This document shows, in pieces, positions 33,640-42,151 of a stretch of 64,000 nucleotides of DNA. Each line of letters opens with the position of its first letter. The stretch's first letter is position 1. The notes beneath the pieces are model-generated. The model was not told where the DNA came from. It did no database searches and was given only the letters and a program-made list of their open reading frames with translations. The position numbers and the translations under genes were made by a program. The stretch comes from Rhynchopus euleeides (Eukaryota; Euglenozoa; Diplonemea; Diplonemida; Diplonemidae): contig OY723265.1 in assembly GCA_963210315.1 (NCBI GenBank), positions 2,108,001 through 2,172,000 on the forward strand, written 5' to 3'.

Positions 33640-36600
33640 ATGATTAATCCACCAATCGCCACTGGACCTGCACCCATCACAGATGCCGTCCCAGGCATGC
33701 GACAGCTCCGCACTGCTGAATGGCGAAATGTGCGAGAACTGTACGGCTACCGGGTGGTGGATTGGCTCGACCCGAAGGTTGATGCACAAGGCCTCCTGAC
33801 GATGCCCTGCACTGTGCAGGTGGCAGATTCTGCGCAGGCGAAGCTGGTGCTGAAGCTTGTGCCCCTGGCGCCCGACCGGACGGAGCGGGACGTGCAGCTC
33901 GTCGCTGGCATCACACACAAGAGCATCGTCCCCTTTGTCCAGATGCAGCTGGACCCTGTGGAGAACATCGTGCATGCCGTGACTGCTTGGGACCCCCACC
34001 TCCATGCGGTTCCCGACCTGTCGCCCCACGCCGCAGCGCAGCACACCGACCAGCTGTGCGCCACGATGCACTTCCTGTCGCGCACAGCCCCCCATGCCTC
34101 GGGCTTCAACATCAAGGCGGGCAACCTCTCCTCCATGCCGGGCCGTGTGCGCCTCCACGACTGGTACATCCCCTTCCTCGGGGGGCAGCGCAGCGGAGAC
34201 AGGCACGGCTTCGCGAAGTGGCTGCATGTCGCCCTTCATGGGTCGCTCCTCCGTGCAGCAGACCTGCAGGGCGCAGCCCTGCCAGCACCCTATAAGGACA
34301 TGATGCTGTGGCTGCTGCAGGGGGGGGAGGACGCCCTGTGGCACCGCACCCTGCGGGAGCACGTGTGGCTGGAGGCCCACCTGGGCCAGCGGTGCCAGCC
34401 CGCACCCAGCCCGGAAGGCCCCTCCCCAGGACCCCCTCCTGCCAGCCTGCCTCTCAGGCACATACCGTCGCCCCCGCCCTGCGCGAGGTCTGCGGCGCCG
34501 ACCACCCTGGCGCCCCCTGTGCGCCCGTCCCTCCGGGGTGGCACCCGGGGGCGCACCCTCACCGTCCCGCCTTCGGCCCCGCGTGAGCCGAGCAAGCAGG
34601 ATGTGCACCGCATGGCGTGCCTGCGTCTGCTGCAGGCGGCGTTTTCCGGGAAGTGCACCGACAGGGACACGTCATACGCTGCGATACAGCGATGGACACT
34701 ATGGTGCGGAGGCGTCGGCGTGGTGCCAGCACCAGATGCCTTTTGCAATCGCCAACTCGCCTCACTACCAAACTGATGTGCTCGCTGCAATGCGTGATGC
34801 GTATGAGTCGGTGCACCGCAGCTTTCTCGAGGCGGGTGGCAGCGCATCCGGCGCCACGGCAGCGACGGTTGTGATCCGTGACGGCGTTGTGTATTGTGCC
34901 AATGTGGGCGACAGCGAGGTGGTGGTGGGGTCCAAGACACATGCCACGGTTTTGACACGCACCCACAGCGCCAGCAACGCGGAGGAGCGGGAGCTGGTGG
35001 AGGCGCGCGGAGGGTGCGTGCTGTCGGTGATGGGGGTCAACAGAGTTGACGGGCGGCTGGCCGTGTCGCGTGCCATCGGCGATGCGCCGATTGCCGACAA
35101 GCTGTCGCGCACGCCTCACACTGAGGCACACACGCTGTGTGCACAGGATGAGTTTGTCATTCTGGCGAGCGACGGGCTGTGGGACGTGATGACGCATGAG
35201 GAGGTCTGTGGGTTTGTCGCGCAGTGCAGCGAGGAGGTGTTTAGCATCATCAACCCTGACTTAGGGCCCCCGATGCCTTCGTGGGTGTCCGCCCGCACAT
35301 CTTGGGCCAGGACACAATCGAGGATGCCGTCAATGCGACTCCATCTTGTTGAAGAAGATACCATGGGTATGACTGCGAAGCTGAAGGGGGGGAGGGGGGG
35401 GGGGGGGGCAGCTTCTACTGATTCACGGTGGGATCTTGTAAATTTTACATGTAAAAATACCGATTTTTACATGTATTATACATGTATAATACTTGCATGT
35501 CAACTATTATACATGTATAATACATGTACCGTATACGGAGGGTGTCCTAAATTTAGGAAATTTTTGAAAAATTTGGAAAAATTTGGGGGATTTTTTGAAA
35601 AAATGGCGAAAAAAAGGGTGTGGGGAGTTGGGTCCAGTTTAGCAAAGTCCGTGTATTTGGACGCGGCCCCTCAGATAAGGAAGCCGCATCTCAGGTGCAG
35701 GATGTGGGGTGTTGTCGATTTTTCAGGGTTCGACATTCTCGGGCTGGACGGAGAGAAACGGTGGGTGCAACTCTGATCAGAAAAAACTTCAACCGAAAAA
35801 ACGGGGTGTAGCTCCCTGACTGACGAGCAGCGGGAGGTGGCGAAGAGAAGCTCCTCATGCGTGGCGGCCTCCCTCGTTCGCGGCGGGAGAGGCATCCGGG
35901 GGTACGAGAGCGGCACCCGCCTGAGTTCTTTATGGAACCCACAAACCTGGGTGGTAGCCGGCCTCACGGATGTGAGGTTGGAAATGCTCCGGGAGACAGC
36001 CGATGGCGCCTCAACGCCACAGGCTATCGTTGCCGGCTTGGTGCCCATATGGTGCAAGATGAGCGGCGGAATCCGCGAACTTCGGGAACTATCAGGTAGT
36101 TTGAACGCTGAAGACTGCCCCGCCAGGCTGAATGGGAGTCACAACGCGATGAGGAACAAGGATCAGCAGCGCCCTTTCCGGCAAACACAGGGCAGCTCTC
36201 CCTGAGCAGCTGGGAATGAAACGGGACGGAACTAACGAGCAGCAGCGAAAATGTTGCAGAGCACCAGTAACCACAACGAGTCCATGACACAAGTGGAACT
36301 GCAGACACGGGGCAGCCAAGAACCGGACGCAGTCGCAGGAGACCACCTCCACTGTCAGAACGAGCAGAACTGAGAGACACTCAATGGGATGGAGCGGAAT
36401 CACTGTAACGGGGACACACTGATGGCACACAGTACAGACAGACAGAAGTCAGAGTGAAACGGTTGTACAAAGGGCTCGGCTTCACCGACGTCCTTAGTAC
36501 AGAGTGAAACGACGACGCCGCCGAAGGCGGCCAATCCGCCGCCCGAAGGGCGGCGGAAAAATTTTTGGGGTGTTTTTGGGTGAAAAACCGGGCAACCTGG

Positions 36601-39600
36601 GCCCTTTGGGACCACATAGGCCAGGAAAGGCCAAAATTTTCGATTTTTTTCGGAAATTTTTGTCAGAACAACGCGTTTTTCCAACTAAAAAGACTCGTGG
36701 CAGCGTTCGGTATCTGCACACATGCACAAGCAGGCACCGTTCGTACAAACAAAACCGGGTTCGTCCAGGTAAAGATGTCGCAGCTGCGTGAGGCGAAATG
36801 GAGTGACATCCATATCCCTGCACTGCCGAAAGATGCGCCGAAGGCCGCCCCCCGCACGAATTGTTGTTTCGCTTCGTGTGGGGTTGAGCACAAGGCCGCG
36901 CAAAGCCGGTCTTGCTGGCGCTGTGGTGGGCGTGGCCGGGCTCAGTGTCCTGAGTGGAAGAAGGTTAGCGGCGAGGATGATCTTCTTGCGAAGTTCCTCG
37001 AGCCCCCGTCTGACGCTCCGTGGTGCTGCCCATCGTGCGCCTTCGCCGTGCATCATGGGGAAGATGCTGTGGGTGACCGTGCTGCTGCGAAGCCGGATGC
37101 AGAGCCGGAGGAGAAGATCGCGGAGGAGGCTGCAGAGGCTGCTGCTGGGTTCACTGTGCCCTTCCAGAATAATTCTGCTTCCCACCCCCCTCCCCCTCCA
37201 CAGTCGGCTCAACCTCCCCTACCGGGCTCCGGGTCGGGGCCCACGACACTCAGTACCGCACAGGCCACCCATGCTTTCCCCCCTGGCTCAGTGTCAGCGG
37301 GGCCCGCACCACTCAGTGGGGTGCCGGGGCAAGCACACATCACGGGATCCTTCCCTTCCCAGTTCTTTTCCCCTGGCTCAGTGTCAGGCTGGCCGGCCCC
37401 TCCCGGTACTACGCCGGGGCAGGCCCCCCCTATTCAACACAGCGCTTCAGTAGCGCCGTGGGCCGGGGCTCAGGGGGCTCCTCAGTGGGGTTCCTCTCCC
37501 ACCCACCCCAGTTCCACAGGGCTGTTCTCTCCCTCGGTGTTCAGTACACCTCACGGGAGCTGGGGTGCACCGGGTCATGCCGGGGTGCCGGCAGGCTACT
37601 ACGGGCAGCAGACGCACACTGTCGACTACACAAGAGTAGTTACCTGGTTCCCCCTGTTGTCCTCTTCGGGGGACATTGAGAGCCTCTGGGTGCACCTGAC
37701 GCTCCGGCACAGGCCCTGCCCTGCCAGTGCGACCACGCCGGGGCCGTACCACGATCGTAGAGCACATATGGAGGTGTTGCGTCAGCTTCTCTTCTCGGGG
37801 GTCGCAATGGCGATCCCCCAGGTGCTGCACACGATCGTGGTACGTCTGGAGGCCCTCCTCCTGCGGGACGAGCTGGTGTCGGGGTCTTGCAGTAGGGACC
37901 AGGGATCGCTCGGGGCGGCGGAACTGGAGACCCGCCTCGCCGCGATCCCCTTCGGGGAGTTGACGCGGGAGAGGATGGTGTCTGCCCACTCTGATGCTGC
38001 GAAGATCGCCCGGCAGTTCCGTCCTCAGGCTCGGGGGAACCATCCGCAACAGCAGCCGCATCAGGGCAACCAGAACGCCCGTCAGGCCGGCAACAAGCGG
38101 AAGGGTTTTCACGCACCCCCCCCGAAGCACCCCTCGCACTGACTGGATTTCTGGGCCCCCATGCGGGAGGGGCACCAGATCCGGAAGCCGGCGCCAACCC
38201 TCTCAGTCGAGGATTTGTCGTCTCTGAAAGACGAGACAACAGTTTTTCTGGCGTCGTGCTACCGTCAGTCCTCGCGGAACGCGATGCTGTCAGTGGAGGC
38301 GAGAGCGGATCAGTTCCGTCAGCAGGCTCAGCGCGAGATCCCTACCCTGCACCCCGAAATGGCTTTTTTAATGTGGCTTCGTCTGCTGCAGAAGCAGCAC
38401 CCCAGATTCTCGGATGCCAGCGTGCGTCAGTACATGACCTACCACGCAATGGCGAAGATCCCCCCAGCCGAGGCATTCCGCCGTGCCACATACCAAAGGG
38501 CCCCACTCGCCCCTCCCCGCAACAAGGTGGTGATCCATCCCAATGCCATCTTCAATGCAGTGTTCCGACCCCCTCTCACCCTCCAAGCTGTCGCATTGGC
38601 GTTCCAGTGGAGCACGGGCTGCCGCTGGAGCGATCTGGAAAGGCTGCTGTGCAGCCATGTGAGTTTCCCCCCATCCGGCGACATGATGGTTGTTTTTTAC
38701 GGGGGAACACGGGGGACAGATCTGCACCACCGAGGCCAGGCCCTCCTCTTGCCGTCAGTCGGCAAATACATCCCACTCCTCCGTGCGTGGATCGCGGACA
38801 GGACGGCTCAGTGCCCGGAGGCCCCCCTTTTTCAGGGCCTCACCTACAAGGGATACAACGACTTCCTGCGGGTGTCGGTAAGCGCGCTCTCCCACGGGAT
38901 ACGGAGGAGTGCCCTTCACAAGACAGCAGACTCAGCGGGGCAGGAGGCGGCACAACGCCTCGCCCGGCACCGCAGCTCGGCTTCGACGGAGCAGTATCTC
39001 CCTCACCACCTCTGGAGGTCGACGCAGGAGACCCGTACTGCGACACGGCTTCTTCAACAGTGAGTACATCGGGGGATTCGCTAGATTCGGTGCAGAGCCT
39101 ATACCGGGCTGGCCCTATCCGCCTCCTTCTGCGAAGCTACGACTACGCTTCCGCCTGGGCTGACCATCGATTCACATCTTCCCCTCGAGCAAGCTACGAG
39201 GGAGTCATATCGGAGGCTACACCAACCGTGCTGCACCTTGACGCACTCCTTCGAGATTTCCCTGATCTCCGGGACAACTTCCAGTGGTTTTGCGATCCTG
39301 CATTCTTGAAGCGACAGGTCGATGTGTCGATGCAACCACGTCCCGGACCCATGAACATGAAGATCCTGCCGCACGTGGAACGGTTGGATGTCTTGGGGAT
39401 TACGGAGAAACTCCCGAAGGCTGTGTCATCCTCTGCCTGGTATCAGGGTGTGTTCTGTGTTCCGAAGAAGGCACCGGGCACATTGCGTTTCATCATGTCA
39501 TGCTGTGTGATAAATCGGGCTCTCGATATGTCGACCCTTCCCCGCTGCATCCTCCCCTCATACGACGAAATCCTCAGGGTGGTGTTTAGCGGAACGCTGG

Positions 39601-42151
39601 TGTTGCAGTTCGACTTTAAGAGTTTCTTCTTTCAGTTCGGATTGCCGCAGGAGGTGCGCCACCTATTTGCCTTCCGGGCTAGGAACTTGCACCGGCGAAT
39701 GACTCGCCTCCCGATGGGATACTCGCCGGCACCCCAAGCGGCTCAGGCACTGACTCTGAAGTTGGTGCGGATGGCTTGCGATGTATCACACACGAAAGGG
39801 ATTGCCTGGATTGACAACGCGATATTCAGTGGGAATAGTCTACAGCTGGCGGAAGTTCACAGGGTGTTCACATCGACCTGCGCCAAGTATAACATCTGCA
39901 TCGGAGCTCAGGAAGCCCCAGCTGCGTATACGACCCTGCTGGGAATCGAGGTGGATCTACGACAACGACGCTGGCGGATGGATCCGTCGTGGGTGGCGAA
40001 GACATTGCCGGCGGCACAACTTCTCCTGTTACAACATGCTGCGCCTCTGCGATTGTGGTGGCGTCTTTGTGGTGCTCTGCTCTGGCGATTCCATGCGCTA
40101 CGCCTCTCGTTATATGGGGCATTGCCCATTCTCACCTGGATGTCAACAACGTCTCGGTGCGGGATTGCATGGGACGAGAACTACCCAATGGAGCAGACCA
40201 CACGGGTAGCTTTACGATGCCAGACTGACTCGCTGTCAGAGAACGCGTGGCGCTCCTGGGTCACGGTAACACGGCCTGTGGTCCAGGTTGTTTGTGATGC
40301 CAGCCTTACAGGCTGGGCAGTCGTGCTGGAGGACATGAATGTTCACCACGGGAAGTTCTGGGGTGATCTTGCATCAGCGACCATCTTTAGAAAGGAGCTG
40401 TTTGCTGCCTACAAGGCGGTTAAATGTGTGTGCAACAGGCCCCGTTGGAAGGGGCATTCCATCATGCTTTACAGCGACAACCAAGCTGTGATTGGTGCGA
40501 TCAAGAAGGGCATCACGCATGTTGAGGGTTGCCAATACTGGCTGGATCTGATCCGGTTCCAGCTCGAGGATCACGAGTGCGAGGTCCGACCTGAATATGT
40601 TCCGACGGCTGAGAATGTCGCCGATCAATACACGAGGCTGTGAGCCTTACAGCAGTAAAAGAAAAAGGGAGGGGGGCGAGTACCTAAAAAGAATGACCGT
40701 TCGTACAAACAAAGAACGCAACTCCAAGTCTTTTTTGTCAGAACAACGCGTTTTTCCAACTAAAAAGACTCGTGGCAGCGTTCGGTATCTGCACACATGC
40801 ACAAGCAGGCACCGTTCGTACAAACAAAGAACGCAACTCCAAGTCTTTTTTCGGTTTTTCAGAGTGTGGCAGTCCGCAGATACAGATTTTCGGGTCGGAA
40901 AAAAAATTTTTTTTTCGACCCAAAAAAATCGGATTTTTTCGGGGAGGGTCTCCGGTGGCCCCCCCTGGATTTCCTGATTTTTCCCGATTTTTCCTGATTT
41001 TCGGATTTTGCTCGAAATTTGCCCTTGTGTCAACCAGTGGCAAAATTTTCGGAAAATCGGGAAAAATCAGGAAAATCCGGAGAACCGGACACCCTCCTAC
41101 GTAAATATTATGGAACGTAAATATTATGGAACGGGCCCATTTTTGGCCGGTCCGTTCCATAATATTTACGTTCCAAAATATTTACAGGGCCAGTTCGGGA
41201 CTCGGTGGTGAGGACGGCTTGCGTCAGGAATCGCGCGAAAAGTGCACGAGTAGGTCCCGTCAGGGACTCTGTACGCCGTCCGATCACCTGGTCCAAGTCC
41301 CCGAGTCGCAGAAAGCCCTGTAAATATTATGGAACGAAAAAAATCTGGAACGCCAACCCACCAGCGTTCCAAAATATTTACGTTCCATAATATTTACGTT
41401 CCAAAATATTTACGTATACGGTATATGCCTGAAATATACATGTAAAATACATGTATATCAAGCAAAAATACATGTATAATAGTTGCATGTCAACTATTAT
41501 ACATGTATTTTTACTTGATATACATGTATTTTACATGTATATTTCATGCATTTACACAGTGGTTACGCTCCGCATGCGGAACATGCGGATTTCCGTAGGG
41601 TATTTTTTTTGGCGAAATCCGTACGTACGGTTTCCACATGCGGATTTCCGCATGTGCCTGGGTAATTTTCCCCGCCCCCCCCTCCGAACGTCAACCAAGC
41701 GTCAACCCATATACACTGGGGCGACGCTAACCTAGCGTTACACCGGGTCGATGAGAGGTTTTGCAGGAACAGATGCTCACTACCGTGGCCTCCGGCGGCT
41801 GGGGGGCTCCGCCCCCCAGACCCCCCTGTAGTGTGCGTCTCGTACTCCGATCTCATAAGGTCAGGGAATCCAACCACTCCAGTAGTCTCAGTAGGACGCA
41901 GCCAATTCACACAGAATCTGTACGTCCACAATGAACAGATGTTCACTACCGAGGACTACTCTGACTTCCAAGTCGTTGCCGAGGCTCTCGTTGAGGAGGC
42001 TCGCAGCCGCGGCTCTCAAGATGACTGCACCGTGTCCATTATCTACGTTGTGCCCTTCGGGGCAAAGAAGTCTAACGATGACCCTTGTCTTGCGCGTCCG
42101 TCGTTCACCTCTCAGGTCGGAGGCCTGCGCGCAGCTCCCACTTCCCATTGA
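33640..42151 (+). CDS. Pseudokinase-PP2C phosphatase fusion, three proposed exons
   Basis: Proposed exons 33640-34652, 34690-35236 and 41954-42151 (about 585 residues). Residues about 30-255 look like a protein kinase fold: LVLKLVPL (beta 3 Lys), ERDVQLVAGITHKSIVPF (helix C region), GFNIKAGNL where HRDxKxxN is expected, RVRLHDW where DFG is expected, and a C-lobe end resembling RxTxxExxxHxWL. The catalytic Asp is replaced by Asn and the DFG Gly is absent, so it is probably inactive. After a Pro-rich linker comes PP2C: DGHYGAEA, VYCANVGDSEVVV, LAVSRAIGD, FVILASDGLWDVMTHEEV and, in the last exon, GSQDDCTVSIIYV. The first PP2C motif (RxxMED) is not evident. Kinase-like plus PP2C fusions are known in plants and some protists. 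The last junction is uncertain (see findings). Confidence 0.7.
34653..34689 (+). other. Possible 37 nt intron in PP2C gene
   Basis: The reading frame changes just before the PP2C DGH motif. Removing GTGCAC...ATACAG (37 nt) restores it as AAFSGN-DGHYGAEA. The alternative is a 1 nt indel near 34680. The intron would be unusually short compared with the others here (79-165 nt). Confidence 0.5.
36662..36753 (+). repeat. Split direct repeat A1
   Basis: Identical by eye to 40737-40828, beginning GTCAGAACAACGCGTTTTTC. Confidence 0.9.
36775..38142 (+). CDS. gag: Gag-like protein of YR retroelement
   Basis: 455 residues from ATG 36775. Residues about 25-105 contain paired Cys clusters (NCCFASCG, CWRCGGRGRAQC, WCCPSCAF) that resemble a treble-clef or PHD-like zinc module rather than a retroviral CCHC knuckle. 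A long Pro/Ser/Gly-rich middle has repeated phrases (SPGSVSG and PPGSVSAG). The C-terminal part (about 285-455) is helical and ends in Gln/Asn/Lys-rich sequence likely to bind nucleic acid. The stop TGA is followed 18 nt later by the YR start in the same frame. The role is inferred from position. Confidence 0.75.
   Translation: MSQLREAKWSDIHIPALPKDAPKAAPRTNCCFASCGVEHKAAQSRSCWRCGGRGRAQCPEWKKVSGEDDLLAKFLEPPSDAPWCCPSCAFAVHHGEDAVGDRAAAKPDAEPEEKIAEEAAEAAAGFTVPFQNNSASHPPPPPQSAQPPLPGSGSGPTTLSTAQATHAFPPGSVSAGPAPLSGVPGQAHITGSFPSQFFSPGSVSGWPAPPGTTPGQAPPIQHSASVAPWAGAQGAPQWGSSPTHPSSTGLFSPSVFSTPHGSWGAPGHAGVPAGYYGQQTHTVDYTRVVTWFPLLSSSGDIESLWVHLTLRHRPCPASATTPGPYHDRRAHMEVLRQLLFSGVAMAIPQVLHTIVVRLEALLLRDELVSGSCSRDQGSLGAAELETRLAAIPFGELTRERMVSAHSDAAKIARQFRPQARGNHPQQQPHQGNQNARQAGNKRKGFHAPPPKHPSH
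38161..39063 (+). CDS. Tyrosine recombinase of YR retroelement
   Basis: 300 residues from ATG 38161. The catalytic pattern is visible: first Arg in STGCRWSDLERL, then HGIRRSALHKTA (H-x-x-R), a second His in RLARHRSS and the nucleophile Tyr in STEQYL. This is the R-HxxR-H-Y signature of phage-integrase-type recombinases, used by DIRS-class retroelements to integrate a circular DNA copy. An N-terminal SAM-like segment (about 40-110) precedes it. The frame is the same as gag, offset from RT. Confidence 0.88.
   Translation: MREGHQIRKPAPTLSVEDLSSLKDETTVFLASCYRQSSRNAMLSVEARADQFRQQAQREIPTLHPEMAFLMWLRLLQKQHPRFSDASVRQYMTYHAMAKIPPAEAFRRATYQRAPLAPPRNKVVIHPNAIFNAVFRPPLTLQAVALAFQWSTGCRWSDLERLLCSHVSFPPSGDMMVVFYGGTRGTDLHHRGQALLLPSVGKYIPLLRAWIADRTAQCPEAPLFQGLTYKGYNDFLRVSVSALSHGIRRSALHKTADSAGQEAAQRLARHRSSASTEQYLPHHLWRSTQETRTATRLLQQ
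39060..40643 (+). CDS. Reverse transcriptase-RNase H of YR retroelement
   Basis: The frame is open from well before the YR stop. The first in-frame ATG in the unique part is 39330, but conserved-looking sequence starts earlier, so expression by frameshift from YR is likely. RT: FCVPKKAPGTLRFIMSC (motif 1/2), LVLQFDFKSFFFQFGLP (motif A Asp), RLPMGYSPAPQAAQ (motif B) and IAWIDNAIF at motif C, where Y/F-x-D-D is usual. RNase H: VVCDASLTGWAV, FRKELFAAYKAV, LYSDNQAVIGAI and ENVADQYTRL supply the D-E-D-D set. The architecture matches DIRS/VIPER RT-RH without an integrase or protease. Confidence 0.88.
   Translation: MSTSGDSLDSVQSLYRAGPIRLLLRSYDYASAWADHRFTSSPRASYEGVISEATPTVLHLDALLRDFPDLRDNFQWFCDPAFLKRQVDVSMQPRPGPMNMKILPHVERLDVLGITEKLPKAVSSSAWYQGVFCVPKKAPGTLRFIMSCCVINRALDMSTLPRCILPSYDEILRVVFSGTLVLQFDFKSFFFQFGLPQEVRHLFAFRARNLHRRMTRLPMGYSPAPQAAQALTLKLVRMACDVSHTKGIAWIDNAIFSGNSLQLAEVHRVFTSTCAKYNICIGAQEAPAAYTTLLGIEVDLRQRRWRMDPSWVAKTLPAAQLLLLQHAAPLRLWWRLCGALLWRFHALRLSLYGALPILTWMSTTSRCGIAWDENYPMEQTTRVALRCQTDSLSENAWRSWVTVTRPVVQVVCDASLTGWAVVLEDMNVHHGKFWGDLASATIFRKELFAAYKAVKCVCNRPRWKGHSIMLYSDNQAVIGAIKKGITHVEGCQYWLDLIRFQLEDHECEVRPEYVPTAENVADQYTRL
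40696..40736 (+). repeat. Split direct repeat B1
   Basis: Identical to 40811-40851, beginning ACCGTTCGTACAAACAAAGA. Confidence 0.9.
40737..40828 (+). repeat. Split direct repeat A2
   Basis: Copy of 36662-36753, immediately after B1. Confidence 0.9.
40811..40851 (+). repeat. Split direct repeat B2
   Basis: Right end of the retroelement; overlaps the last 18 bp of A2. Confidence 0.9.
41778..41827 (+). repeat. GC-rich hairpin repeat K, copy 4
   Basis: Lies about 125 bp before the last PP2C exon. The following sequence to about 41950 is the inverse of 9835-9950, and its edge (GAACAGATGTTCACTACCG) abuts the proposed acceptor. Confidence 0.85.

Larger units (their letters stand above)
36662..40851 (+). 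mobile_element. Tyrosine-recombinase retrotransposon with split direct repeats, VIPER-like gene order
   Basis: Repeat A occurs at 36662-36753 and 40737-40828 (92 bp). Repeat B occurs at 40696-40736 and 40811-40851 (41 bp), giving the A1-genes-B1-A2-B2 layout typical of PAT/Ngaro-type elements; A2 and B2 overlap by 18 bp. Genes run gag, YR, RT-RNase H. DIRS and Ngaro elements place YR last, whereas VIPER/TATE of trypanosomatids place YR before RT. Inserted in a T-rich stretch of element H. No stops interrupt the three frames, so it may be young. Confidence 0.88.
35537..41097. mobile_element. TIR element H with 3 bp target duplication, host of the YR retroelement
   Basis: Starts GGAGGGTGTCC and ends GGACACCCTCC, with TAC duplicated at 35534-35536 and 41098-41100. 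After subtracting the retroelement, about 1.37 kb remains. No transposase recognised; frames at 35620-36230 look random. AT-rich ends (GAAAAATTTGGAAAAATTTG near 35565). Confidence 0.75.
35529..41421. mobile_element. M element split by element H
   Basis: The left 8 bp CCGTATAC (35529-35536) and the rest from 41098 (TACGTAAATATTATGG) to 41421 form one M copy with TA at both ends once H and its TAC duplication are removed. Confidence 0.75.
35424..41558. mobile_element. N element copy 2, interrupted and right-truncated
   Basis: The left end matches N copy 1 (CACGGTGGGATCTTGTAAAT). The right part (about 41422-41558) has N-type TACATGTA words, but the expected terminal sequence is missing. The M, H and retroelement insertions separate the two parts. 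Confidence 0.65.
35237..41953 (+). other. Giant intron of PP2C gene, about 6.7 kb, containing a retroelement
   Basis: PP2C motifs up to GLWDVMTHEEV lie before it, and the terminal QDDCTVSIIYV motif lies 6.7 kb downstream in the same strand. The donor shown (GAGGAG-GTGTTT) and acceptor (ACCGAG) keep phase 0. GTATGA at 35366 is a competing donor. The intron holds N copy 2, an M element, element H and a YR retroelement. Confidence 0.6.

Noticed and set aside
38256..39060. Long frame overlapping YR upstream of RT
   Set aside because: This frame is merely free of stops; YR motifs are in another frame, and RT similarity begins only after the YR stop region.
17541..41390. Recurrent 60-68 codon open frames on both strands in every M copy
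   Set aside because: They are conserved only because the copies are nearly identical. Several frames on both strands stay open across the same core, and no start context or motif supports translation.
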